A stretch of 64,000 nucleotides of DNA from Catalinimonas alkaloidigena (GTDB taxonomy: Bacteria; Bacteroidota; Bacteroidia; Cytophagales; Cyclobacteriaceae), in assembly GCF_029504655.1 (NCBI RefSeq), contig NZ_JAQFIL010000001.1:3725001-3789000 (forward strand). Direction: 5' to 3'. The notes under the pieces are model-generated. The model searched no databases, was not told the DNA's origin, and saw only the letters and a list, made by a program, of their open reading frames with translations. Made by a program: the position numbers and the translations under genes. Below, piece by piece: positions 28,014 through 36,065 of the stretch (position 1 is the stretch's first letter; each line of letters opens with the position of its first letter).

Positions 28014-31000
28014 ATGAATATTATCAGATTGGCACTGAGAAATCCGATCGCTGTCATGGTAACAGTCATTGCGATTGCCTATTTCTCTGTCATTACCATC
28101 AGGAATATTAAAGTAGACATCTTTCCCAATATTGAGTCTCCAGCCATTTACATAGCCATGCCTTATGGAGGGCTGTCTCCTGCCTATATGGATGGCTTTA
28201 TGGCTAATCAGTTTCAGAAAGTACTCATTTTTGTAAGTGGGGTAAAAGACCTGGAATTTAAGAGTGTGCAGGGGCTTAGCCTGATGAAGCTGACCTTTTA
28301 TCCGGAAACGGATATGGCTCAGGCAGCGGCTGAAGTAGCCACTCAGGTTTCAAGAGCTATGGCCTTTTTGCCACCGGGAGCTGTACCTCCTCAGGTCGTA
28401 CGTTTTGATGCGAGTGCCCAGCCGGTAGGCCAGCTGGTCTTTGAAAGTCCTCAGCATTCTATTGGAGAATTACAGAACATGGTCATCAGTCGTATCCGGC
28501 CTATGTTTGTGAATATTCCCGGGATCACCGCGCCAGCTCCCTTTGGGGGTAATGCCCGCACAATGGTGGTTAACGTAGATCAGGAACTGATGCACGCTCA
28601 TGGTATTACAGCAGAAGAGGTCATGACTTCTATTGCGCAGAATAACTTTCCATCACCGGCAGGCAATGTTCAGATTGAGGATCAAAACCTGATGAGTCCG
28701 GTCAATACTTTGGCTCTTGATGCTGAAGAGTTTCTGAATATCCCTGTCCGCAAAGGCAGTGGACCTACGGTTTTTATCAAAGACATCGCCTCCGTGACCG
28801 ATGGGTCAGACAAAACATCGGCTTATGCACTGGTCAATGGTAAACGGACTGTATACCTGCCTATCATTAAAAAAGCAGATGCCTCCACGCTGGCAGCAGT
28901 GAATAATCTTAAAGAAGCCCTGCCCATGCTGGAAGAGACTCTGCCGGAAGAAGTGAAGGTAAGCTATGTATTTGACCAGTCGGGCTACATAGAGAGTGCC
29001 CTCAACAACCTGGTACATGAAGGAGTGCTGGGTGCATTGCTGACCGGACTGATGGTACTGCTCTTTTTAGGTGACAAAAGGGGGGCATTGATCGTAGTGC
29101 TTACCATACCGATTGCTATCCTTTCAGCAGTCATTCTGCTCTACCTCTTCGGACAGACGATCAACATCATGACGCTGAGTGGGCTGGCGCTGTCTATCGG
29201 AATACTGGTAGATGAAGCGACAGTTACCATAGAAAATATTCACCAGCACTTTGAGCAGCATAAACCCAAGGCACGAGCCATACTGGATGCTCTACTGGAA
29301 ATCTCTCTACCCAAGCTTTTGATTCTCCTCTGTATTCTGGCAGTATTAACGCCTTCTCTGATGATGGCTGGCATTCCTAAAGATATGTTTTTGCCACTGT
29401 CAATGGCGGTAGGTTTTGCTATGATCGTCTCTTTTCTGGCATCTCAAACTTTTATACCGGTACTGGCTAACTGGATCATGAAAAACAAACATGTACAGGG
29501 TGAGAAAAAAGCGGCCCGTACACGCTTTGACAGATTCAGAATTCGTTATACGCTACTCATCAGAAAATGGCAGCGGCATGCTCCTAAAGTGATAGGCGTA
29601 TACACTTTAGTTGTAATTGGGCTGATCTCCTGGGGGCTCCTTACCATTGGTACCGATATACTGCCTCCCAGCGATACTAAGGATTTGCAGATGCGGATAC
29701 AGGCACCTCAGGGAGTGAGTTTATCCAAGTCCGAAAATTATTTGCTGGAGGTTGAAAATCTCATCCGAAAGGAAGTAGGTGAAGAACATATTCGAATTAC
29801 ATCTGCATTCGTGGGTATGCATTCTCCTAATACCCCCATCAACCCCATCTTCCTTTTCACCAGCGGTTCTCACGAGTCTGTATTGCAGGTTTCAGTTGAT
29901 GGAGACACTTATGAGGGAAGCATGAATGAGCTGAAAGAAAGAATAAGGGCAGGGGTTGAAGAACAGTTTCCTGAAGTTCAGATTACCTTTGAACCCATTG
30001 AGCTGGTAGAGAAAATTATGAGTCAGGGTGCCACTACGCCTATTTCCGTCAAAGTACTGGGCAAAAACCTGGACGAGGCGAAAGCTTATGCCATGAAAGT
30101 GAAGAAAGAGCTTGAGGACATTGACTACTTGCGTGACGTGCATATTGCTGAAGCTGTCAACTACCCCAGTATCTCCATTGATGTAGACCGGGAAAGGGCA
30201 GCCCAGTTTGGCTTGAGTGTGCGTGAGGTTAGTACTGCTTTAACCACCGCCACCTCCTCTACCCGCTATGTCAATAAAAACATGTGGGTTGACCCAAAAT
30301 CAGGACTGGTATTTCAGGTGCAGGTTCAATTGCCAGAGGTGGAGGTACAGTCCATCAACGATCTGCGTACTTTACCGTTAAAAGCGGGCAGCTTGCATCC
30401 GGTGCTGGAAGATGTGGCTACCATACAACATTCCGATGAACCAGGGCAAGTCAACCGACAGGGGCCAAACCGCTATGTGACGCTGGTCGCCAATACCCAT
30501 CAGGTTGATTTGGGAACTGCCTCCAAAGCAGTACAGCAAGCCATTAAAGATGCGGGAGATCCTCCCCGCGGACTGATCGTGAAAGCTGTTGGCGCGGTAG
30601 AAATTCTGGAAGAAACGCTGAGCAGCTTACAGGCCGGATTGCTAGTCGCTGTCGTTGTGATCTTCCTGATGCTTACGGCCTATTATCAGTCCTTTGTCGT
30701 TTCCGCTTTGATCCTTTCCGTAGTTCCTGCCGTCATTGGCGGTAGCCTGTCAGTCCTTCTGCTGAGCGGCAGCACCCTCAACCTACAATCCTACATGGGC
30801 ATCATCATGTCGGTAGGTGTTTCTGTAGCCAATGCCGTCCTCATCATCAATCAGGCAGAAGAATACAGATTACAAAGAAGGATCAGCGCATTGCATGCTG
30901 CCCGTTTGGCAGTTTCTTCCCGCTTACGACCCATACTGATGACTGCCTCAGCCATGATTGCCGGAATGATTCCTATGGCTATTGGCATGGGTGATGGAGG

Positions 31001-31169
31001 CGGACAGGTAGCGCCCTTAGGACAAGCTGTCATTGGAGGGCTTATTTTTTCTTCCCTTACAGCTTTGCTGGTATTGCCACACCTTTATGCCCTGGTGAGA
31101 AAAAATGCCTCTTACCAAAGTAAATCCTTATATCCTGATGATGCTAATTATCAATTAACACATGCATAA
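28014..31169 (+). CDS. RND-superfamily efflux transporter permease
   Basis: 1051 residues with the RND plan of 12 transmembrane helices and two large periplasmic loops (first helix IAVMVTVIAIAYFSVITIRN; porter domain YVFDQSGYIESALNNLVHEG). The TM4 relay motif reads LVDEATVTIEN, with D400-E401 in place of the AcrB Asp pair. In TM10 the position of the essential AcrB lysine (K940) is alanine, A939, in SVGVSVANAVLII; no Glu as in metal-exporting CusA is present either. It therefore belongs to a subfamily with a different proton-coupling layout and an unpredictable substrate. It is part of a five-gene operon. Confidence 0.92.
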   Translation: MNIIRLALRNPIAVMVTVIAIAYFSVITIRNIKVDIFPNIESPAIYIAMPYGGLSPAYMDGFMANQFQKVLIFVSGVKDLEFKSVQGLSLMKLTFYPETDMAQAAAEVATQVSRAMAFLPPGAVPPQVVRFDASAQPVGQLVFESPQHSIGELQNMVISRIRPMFVNIPGITAPAPFGGNARTMVVNVDQELMHAHGITAEEVMTSIAQNNFPSPAGNVQIEDQNLMSPVNTLALDAEEFLNIPVRKGSGPTVFIKDIASVTDGSDKTSAYALVNGKRTVYLPIIKKADASTLAAVNNLKEALPMLEETLPEEVKVSYVFDQSGYIESALNNLVHEGVLGALLTGLMVLLFLGDKRGALIVVLTIPIAILSAVILLYLFGQTINIMTLSGLALSIGILVDEATVTIENIHQHFEQHKPKARAILDALLEISLPKLLILLCILAVLTPSLMMAGIPKDMFLPLSMAVGFAMIVSFLASQTFIPVLANWIMKNKHVQGEKKAARTRFDRFRIRYTLLIRKWQRHAPKVIGVYTLVVIGLISWGLLTIGTDILPPSDTKDLQMRIQAPQGVSLSKSENYLLEVENLIRKEVGEEHIRITSAFVGMHSPNTPINPIFLFTSGSHESVLQVSVDGDTYEGSMNELKERIRAGVEEQFPEVQITFEPIELVEKIMSQGATTPISVKVLGKNLDEAKAYAMKVKKELEDIDYLRDVHIAEAVNYPSISIDVDRERAAQFGLSVREVSTALTTATSSTRYVNKNMWVDPKSGLVFQVQVQLPEVEVQSINDLRTLPLKAGSLHPVLEDVATIQHSDEPGQVNRQGPNRYVTLVANTHQVDLGTASKAVQQAIKDAGDPPRGLIVKAVGAVEILEETLSSLQAGLLVAVVVIFLMLTAYYQSFVVSALILSVVPAVIGGSLSVLLLSGSTLNLQSYMGIIMSVGVSVANAVLIINQAEEYRLQRRISALHAARLAVSSRLRPILMTASAMIAGMIPMAIGMGDGGGQVAPLGQAVIGGLIFSSLTALLVLPHLYALVRKNASYQSKSLYPDDANYQLTHA

Positions 31170-31180
31170 CATATAAATCA

Positions 31181-32299
31181 ATGATGAAGATGATGAAAAG
31201 AAATATTTTAAGCATACTTCCTGTTATTGTTCTCATTGCAGGCTGTAGCTCACAGGGAGCGGAAGAGCAGCAGGAAAATAAAGAAGAGAAAAGTATAACT
31301 CAAACAGTACAGACGGTAGCTGTCAAAAAAAAGCAGCCTGTATATACCCTGAGTTTGCCAGGAGAGCTACACCCTTACGAAGAAGTAGCGCTGTATGCAA
31401 AACTCAGAGGCTTTGTAAAAAAAATACATGTAGACCGGGGAAGTGAGGTCAAAAAGGGACAGCTACTGGCTGTATTGGATGCCCCCGAAATCACCCAGCA
31501 GTACATAGCCGCTAAGGCAAAACAGAGAGAGGTCAACGAACAGATCAACTATAGTTTACAAGCATATAGACGATTGCAGCAAGCCGCACAAAAAAAGGGA
31601 GCCGTAGCTAGCATAGAGCTGGAGGAAGCTAAAGCCAGACTGATGCGGGATAGTGCTGCCTACCTGGCATTACAGGCAGAGATGGAGGCCGCCCAGCAGT
31701 TGAAAGATTATGCCTACATCACTGCTCCCTTTGATGGGGTGATCACCGACAGGAAAGTGTCACCGGGTGCCTTGGTAGGAGAAAACAGTAAGCCCCTCTT
31801 TGCTTTATCCCAGCAAGATAAATTACGCCTTACGGTAGCCATTCCGGAAAAACACGCTCGTGCTCTAAACGACAGCAGCCAGGTAACATTTACAGTAAGC
31901 GGACAGCCAGGAAAAACATTCAGCACCTCTATGTCGCGCAGTAGCACCATCATCAATCCGGAGCATCGCGCTCTGATGGTAGAGTTTGATATTGATAACC
32001 AAAACCATCAGCTCAGTGGAGGAGAGTATGCCCAGGTACAGCTTGCGTTACGCCGACCGCAGCCTAGCCTTCAGTTGCCTGCCAGTAGCATCGTACAGTC
32101 TCAAAACAAAGTGTATGTGGCCAGGGTAGAAAACCAGACCATACAGCATATAGTTGTAGAAAGAGGCATATCCCAGGACTCCTTTGTAGAAGTGTTCGGC
32201 AATCTTGAGGAGAAAGATGAGGTAGTCCTGGAGGCCAGTGAAGAAATGAGAGAAGGAATGAAAGTACAAACAGATCAAGTAGAAATTAATAACGATTAA
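31181..32299 (+). CDS. RND periplasmic adaptor (membrane fusion) lipoprotein
   Basis: 372 residues. A lipoprotein signal ends VLIAGC. Barrel-sandwich halves are seen at LRGFVKKIHVDRGSEVKKGQ and DYAYITAPFDGVITDRKVSP, separated by an alpha-hairpin (about residues 110-165). Beta-barrel and membrane-proximal domains follow (LRLTVAIPEKHARAL; LQLPASSIVQSQNKVYVARV). It links the RND pump to the TolC channel. The gene is in the unusual order TolC, pump, adaptor. Confidence 0.92.
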   Translation: MMKMMKRNILSILPVIVLIAGCSSQGAEEQQENKEEKSITQTVQTVAVKKKQPVYTLSLPGELHPYEEVALYAKLRGFVKKIHVDRGSEVKKGQLLAVLDAPEITQQYIAAKAKQREVNEQINYSLQAYRRLQQAAQKKGAVASIELEEAKARLMRDSAAYLALQAEMEAAQQLKDYAYITAPFDGVITDRKVSPGALVGENSKPLFALSQQDKLRLTVAIPEKHARALNDSSQVTFTVSGQPGKTFSTSMSRSSTIINPEHRALMVEFDIDNQNHQLSGGEYAQVQLALRRPQPSLQLPASSIVQSQNKVYVARVENQTIQHIVVERGISQDSFVEVFGNLEEKDEVVLEASEEMREGMKVQTDQVEINND

Positions 32300-32310
32300 A
32301 TTTAATAAGC

Positions 32311-32856
32311 ATGAATACTAAAAAAATAATTACAATCGCAATACTAGCCATCAGCATTATAGGAATGGTCTATCTATTCGCATTTGACAAACCGGCTAAT
32401 AAAGCAGAACCTCATACTGAGGTGATTGAAACACAACATACAGTGCAGCAAAATACATCTGAGTTAATCAACGCTGAAGGTGAACAGCTTAACTTTGCTG
32501 ACTTTAAAGGTAAAGTGGTATTTATCAACAACTGGGCAAGCTGGTGCCGACCCTGTATTGCTGAGATGCCTACTATTGAGAAGCTAAAGCAAGAATTTAG
32601 TGAGGAGGACTTAGCCTTTGTCATGGTGTCCTTTGATCAGGATCCTAACAAAGGGTTAGAATGGATGCAGAAAAAAGAATTTGACCTCCCGGTTTACTTT
32701 CCCGGACAAGAGTATCCTCAGGCGTACTTGACGGATATCATTCCCGCATCCTTTATACTGGACAAAGAAGGAAAATTAGTGCATACGCAAATGGGAATGG
32801 CAGACTACAGCAGTCCGGAATTTATTGAACAAATGAAAGCGTGGATCAATCAGTAA
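32311..32856 (+). CDS. TlpA/ResA-like membrane-anchored thioredoxin-fold protein
   Basis: 181 residues: an N-terminal membrane anchor (residues 5-24), a polar linker, and a thioredoxin domain with the redox motif W78-C79-R80-P81-C82 in NNWASWCRPCIAEMPTIEKL and a cis-Pro region (DIIPASFILDKEGK). Such proteins reduce or oxidise cysteines of periplasmic partners. The gene starts 11 bp after the adaptor gene, so it is cotranscribed with the pump; together with DsrE it hints at a thiol or sulfur-related role for the system (inference). Confidence 0.9.
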   Translation: MNTKKIITIAILAISIIGMVYLFAFDKPANKAEPHTEVIETQHTVQQNTSELINAEGEQLNFADFKGKVVFINNWASWCRPCIAEMPTIEKLKQEFSEEDLAFVMVSFDQDPNKGLEWMQKKEFDLPVYFPGQEYPQAYLTDIIPASFILDKEGKLVHTQMGMADYSSPEFIEQMKAWINQ

Positions 32857-32881
32857 AACAGCAATTACAAATCACTTAACC

Positions 32882-33322
32882 ATGAAAAAAATCATCATTT
32901 TATTCATCGCATTCACTAGTACAGTCATGAGCACGAATGCCCAGCAAACCGCAAAAGAGCAGGTGGTAGATACAAAAAAGCATCAGGTAGTGATGCAGGT
33001 CACACAAGGAGACTCTCTTTTTCAATTATCAGTAATTAGTCAGTTGAAAAATATCAAAAAAGCATTGCCTAAGGCTGAAATTGAAGTGGTCTGCCACAGC
33101 CAGGGATTGCCTATGCTGGTCAAAAACCAGACAAAAGTAGCCAAACACATTGAAGAGCTCAGCCAGCAAAACGTTACTTTCGCTGCCTGCGAAAATACAA
33201 TGCAGCGGCATAAGATCAAGAAAAGCGATCTGCTGCCGCAGGCTACCACGGTACCTTCCGGACTGGTAGAGATCATTCTCAAACAGGAAGCAGGCTGGTC
33301 GTATGTGAAAGGTGGAATCTAG
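32882..33322 (+). CDS. Exported DsrE-family protein
   Basis: 146 residues with a signal peptide (MKKIIILFIAFTSTVMSTNA). The remaining ~125 residues match the DsrE/DsrF fold: SVISQLKNIKKALPKAEIEVVCHSQGL and VTFAACENTM, with cysteines C71 and C103; C103 is at the usual active-site position. Cytoplasmic DsrE-like proteins carry persulfide sulfur; exported single-domain forms are frequent in Bacteroidota but uncharacterised. It is the last gene of the TolC-RND operon, 25 bp after the TlpA-like gene. Confidence 0.85.
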   Translation: MKKIIILFIAFTSTVMSTNAQQTAKEQVVDTKKHQVVMQVTQGDSLFQLSVISQLKNIKKALPKAEIEVVCHSQGLPMLVKNQTKVAKHIEELSQQNVTFAACENTMQRHKIKKSDLLPQATTVPSGLVEIILKQEAGWSYVKGGI

Positions 33323-33573
33323 CAGGGGCCGATGCATTTATGTACCTGATAATCTTATGTAGAGTAGAAGTTACCCTACCCCACTTTTGTTGAGGGCCGG
33401 AAAATCATAAAGCCGCACAGTTGCACATGATGATGAGGGTGACATAACTACATCTGCCAATAAAAGGAGCTGGTTTTATTACACAGTAAGATTGCTTCAA
33501 ATCTGCGTAATGAAAATTGCGCGCATCCTGCGATATTCGTAATATCTTGAGAAAAACGATAAAGACTGATAAC

Positions 33574-33610
33574 AAAGCCCGGGTTTCTGGTTCTCCCCGG
33601 GCTTTTCTTT
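33574..33610 (+). terminator. Strong intrinsic terminator, plus strand
   Basis: AAAGCCCGGG (33574-33583) and CCCGGGCTTT (33596-33605) form a perfect 10-bp GC-rich stem with a 12-nt loop, followed by TTTCTTTT. It lies 252 bp beyond the dsrE stop and only 12 bp before the next small gene, so it could end the efflux transcript or an unannotated small RNA made from 33323-33573. Confidence 0.8.
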
Positions 33611-33621
33611 TGCCTTGTGAT

Positions 33622-33882
33622 ATGGATAAAGATAGAATAACTTTAGAGGAATTTTCGTGCTTATCGCTGGAGCAGCGTGCGCAATATTTATTGAGTTTTG
33701 GCTGCAGGATGACTACCAAACTCTTTCCTAAGTTTGCTTTCACCCTTTATCAGATGGAAGACTTCTTTGTGGAAGTAATTTATAATAAAGAAGACAATCA
33801 CATTCAATCTATAGAGGGCTTCTATGATACTGAGTATCTTATGGGGTATGTAGAAGACTTCCCCATCAATCATATCCTATGA
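33622..33882 (+). CDS. Small hypothetical protein
   Basis: 86 residues from the ATG at 33622 (MDKDRITLEEFSCLSLEQRA); an earlier in-frame start at 33517 would run through the terminator hairpin, so I prefer the short form. It is acidic and soluble, with the tail HIQSIEGFYDTEYLMGYVED. The style (small Glu/Tyr-rich Bacteroidota protein) suggests a real gene, but I recognise no family. It converges with the histidine kinase gene. Confidence 0.55.
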   Translation: MDKDRITLEEFSCLSLEQRAQYLLSFGCRMTTKLFPKFAFTLYQMEDFFVEVIYNKEDNHIQSIEGFYDTEYLMGYVEDFPINHIL

Positions 33883-33898
33883 TTGCCATAAGTGTGGC

Positions 33899-35695
33899 TT
33901 AAATCAACTTTTTGATCTGGCTAAATTTCTCATCTTCATGAACAGAAAGGAAATAAACTTTAAAGGTAGTTCCATGGCCTAATTTACTGTGAACCTCAAT
34001 TTTCCCCCCTCTGTTTTCAATGATTCTTTTGATCATATACAGACCTATACCTGTACCTTTGATATGGCTGTGCATTCTTTTAAACATGGTGAAGAGTTTG
34101 GTTTGCTGCTTTTCGCTCAAGCCCAGCCCATTATCTTCTATGCTTAGAATAATATATCCATCTTCTTCATATGTCTTTATCCCAATCTCAACCGGCCGTT
34201 CCGGATCCCGGTATTTGATCGCATTGCTGAGAAGATTATATAGGATACTTCTCAGATTATTCCTGGGATATAAGATCTCCTTTACAAGAAACTCTTCTTT
34301 GATCAACGCCTGCGATTGATCAATATCTGTTTGAATATCTTCTTTTACACTATTGAATATCCTTTCAAAGAAAAGCATTTCACCTTCACTTTCTATATCC
34401 TTCTGAATCTTGGTGATTTCTGTAAGATCATAAATGGTTTGTTTCAGCTTCTGGATAGAATTGTCTACCATTGAGAGCAGAGTATTTTCACGAGCACCCA
34501 GTTTGTCTTCCAAATGTGCTTTCAGCATTAACATGATGCTTTCAACATTTAAAATCGGATTTTTAAGATCGTGAGAAGCGGTGTAGATAAAGTTATCCAG
34601 ATCGGTATTGATAGTCTTTAACTGGGCACATGCTTTTTCTAATGCCTCCTGTGTCTTTCTCTGCTCTGAGATATCAGTAACCAAAGCAAAAAAACCTTCT
34701 ACGTTTTTTCCTACCCTATGCGGTATATAATGAACAGATACATGCTTTTGCCCTGCGTTCTTGTAATTTAATTTGGTTTCAAGATAGATCGTTTCCCCGT
34801 GCAGCACTTTGTGTATGGTATCCTTTACTTCCAGATAAGCAGATGTTCCCAAAACATTCTCTACTTTTTTTCCATACACTTCAGTGCGAGTACAGCTAAA
34901 CCATTTTTCATAAGCTTTATTATTAAAACGATATCTTTCTTTTGAATCTACATAGGAGATAAGTACGGGTAAAGAATCAGTAATAAGCTGTATTTGCTGT
35001 TCTCTTTGATGTAGTTCTTGCGTACGTATTTTTATCTTGTCCTCTAAAGCAGTATTTGCCTCAATTAATTGTTCTTCCGCAGCCTGAAGCTCTTCTAAAG
35101 CACTGGCTAACTCTTTATTTTTATCATCCAGCTCCTTCTGGTGATGCTGAATTTCTTTATGATATTTATCCTGCTCCTCTTTACGAAGATCCAGAAACAT
35201 CTGGAAGGTAATCTGTTCAATGCCAGCATAGAATATTTCAAGTTCTTTGGCAACCGAAAGGATCACTTCCGGCTCAGACGTGTACTCAGGAAGAAAGTTG
35301 AGCAGAAGAAGCTTCCGAACGTGATATACCAGCGTAATATCGGCAGCCTGTACTTTATCTTTGCCTACAAGCGGATGGGTGCCTGATTTCCACTGCTGGA
35401 GCGTTTCTTTTGTACTTTCAAAAGCTTGATCATTGGATAACTGCTCAAAAAATTCCTGAAGCGTTTGTTTTGAGAAGTTTATAAACTGTTCCTCAGAAAG
35501 ATGATCAAAAAGCTTTAGCAGAGGGACGTTCAGCGCTCTGGATATCTTGATGCTTTCAATGGCTGTTTCTTCCAGGCAATTTGCCAAAAGAAATTTGCCA
35601 TATTCTTTCAAATGAGGAAAAGTATACTGAGAGACAATAGCGTCAGCCATTTTGGGTGTAAAGATAATAAATCTTTCTTTAAGGAAAGTGATCAA
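33899..35695 (-). CDS. Soluble PAS-domain sensor histidine kinase
   Basis: 598 residues without signal or transmembrane segments; an alternative ATG at 35650 is possible. Residues 1-165 form an all-helical sensor-like domain resembling RsbR/RsbRD N-terminal domains. Residues 170-235 are a coiled coil, 236-345 a PAS domain (LISYVDSKERYRFNNKAYEK), and 346-590 a HisKA/HATPase core with H375 in YTASHDLKNPI, N-box YNLLSNAIKY, DNGLGL and GTGIGLYMIKRI. Core features resemble phytochrome-like kinases. No response regulator is next to it, so it is an orphan whose partner lies elsewhere. The helical input domain implies an intracellular cue. Confidence 0.9.
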   Translation of the reverse strand: MITFLKERFIIFTPKMADAIVSQYTFPHLKEYGKFLLANCLEETAIESIKISRALNVPLLKLFDHLSEEQFINFSKQTLQEFFEQLSNDQAFESTKETLQQWKSGTHPLVGKDKVQAADITLVYHVRKLLLLNFLPEYTSEPEVILSVAKELEIFYAGIEQITFQMFLDLRKEEQDKYHKEIQHHQKELDDKNKELASALEELQAAEEQLIEANTALEDKIKIRTQELHQREQQIQLITDSLPVLISYVDSKERYRFNNKAYEKWFSCTRTEVYGKKVENVLGTSAYLEVKDTIHKVLHGETIYLETKLNYKNAGQKHVSVHYIPHRVGKNVEGFFALVTDISEQRKTQEALEKACAQLKTINTDLDNFIYTASHDLKNPILNVESIMLMLKAHLEDKLGARENTLLSMVDNSIQKLKQTIYDLTEITKIQKDIESEGEMLFFERIFNSVKEDIQTDIDQSQALIKEEFLVKEILYPRNNLRSILYNLLSNAIKYRDPERPVEIGIKTYEEDGYIILSIEDNGLGLSEKQQTKLFTMFKRMHSHIKGTGIGLYMIKRIIENRGGKIEVHSKLGHGTTFKVYFLSVHEDEKFSQIKKLI

Positions 35696-36065
35696 AACAA
35701 AGGGCTTTGAATTTTAAGTTCTTTAAAGAGCCTTCTGTTGAAAACTTAGTTAGTTTGCACCATCAATTTTAGTATTTATTTATTAATGAAGGTTAAATTT
35801 TTTTGATACCACATGACAATGGCAGCCTGTTAATCAGCACCACCACCAGTGGAAATGCCACTTAGCGTATGACATGGGGGCATAGCTTAACGTATGCATA
35901 GACGTAAAGCCTAACATCTTCACATACAATTTAAGAATATATATGTAGATGTTCTCCTTACCTGACTCACTGTCAGGCTTGTCATAAGCCAGCTCATAAG
36001 TCAAAACAGCGGCTTTAACTGATTGAAAGTCAGATTAATCCATCTATCAGCTATTGAAATTAATG
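35696..36065. other. Intergenic, nothing recognised
   Basis: Spacer between the kinase and sulfatase genes, both on the minus strand. It should carry the kinase promoter and the 3' end of PUL 2. No repeat, terminator hairpin or open frame convinced me. Confidence 0.45.
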
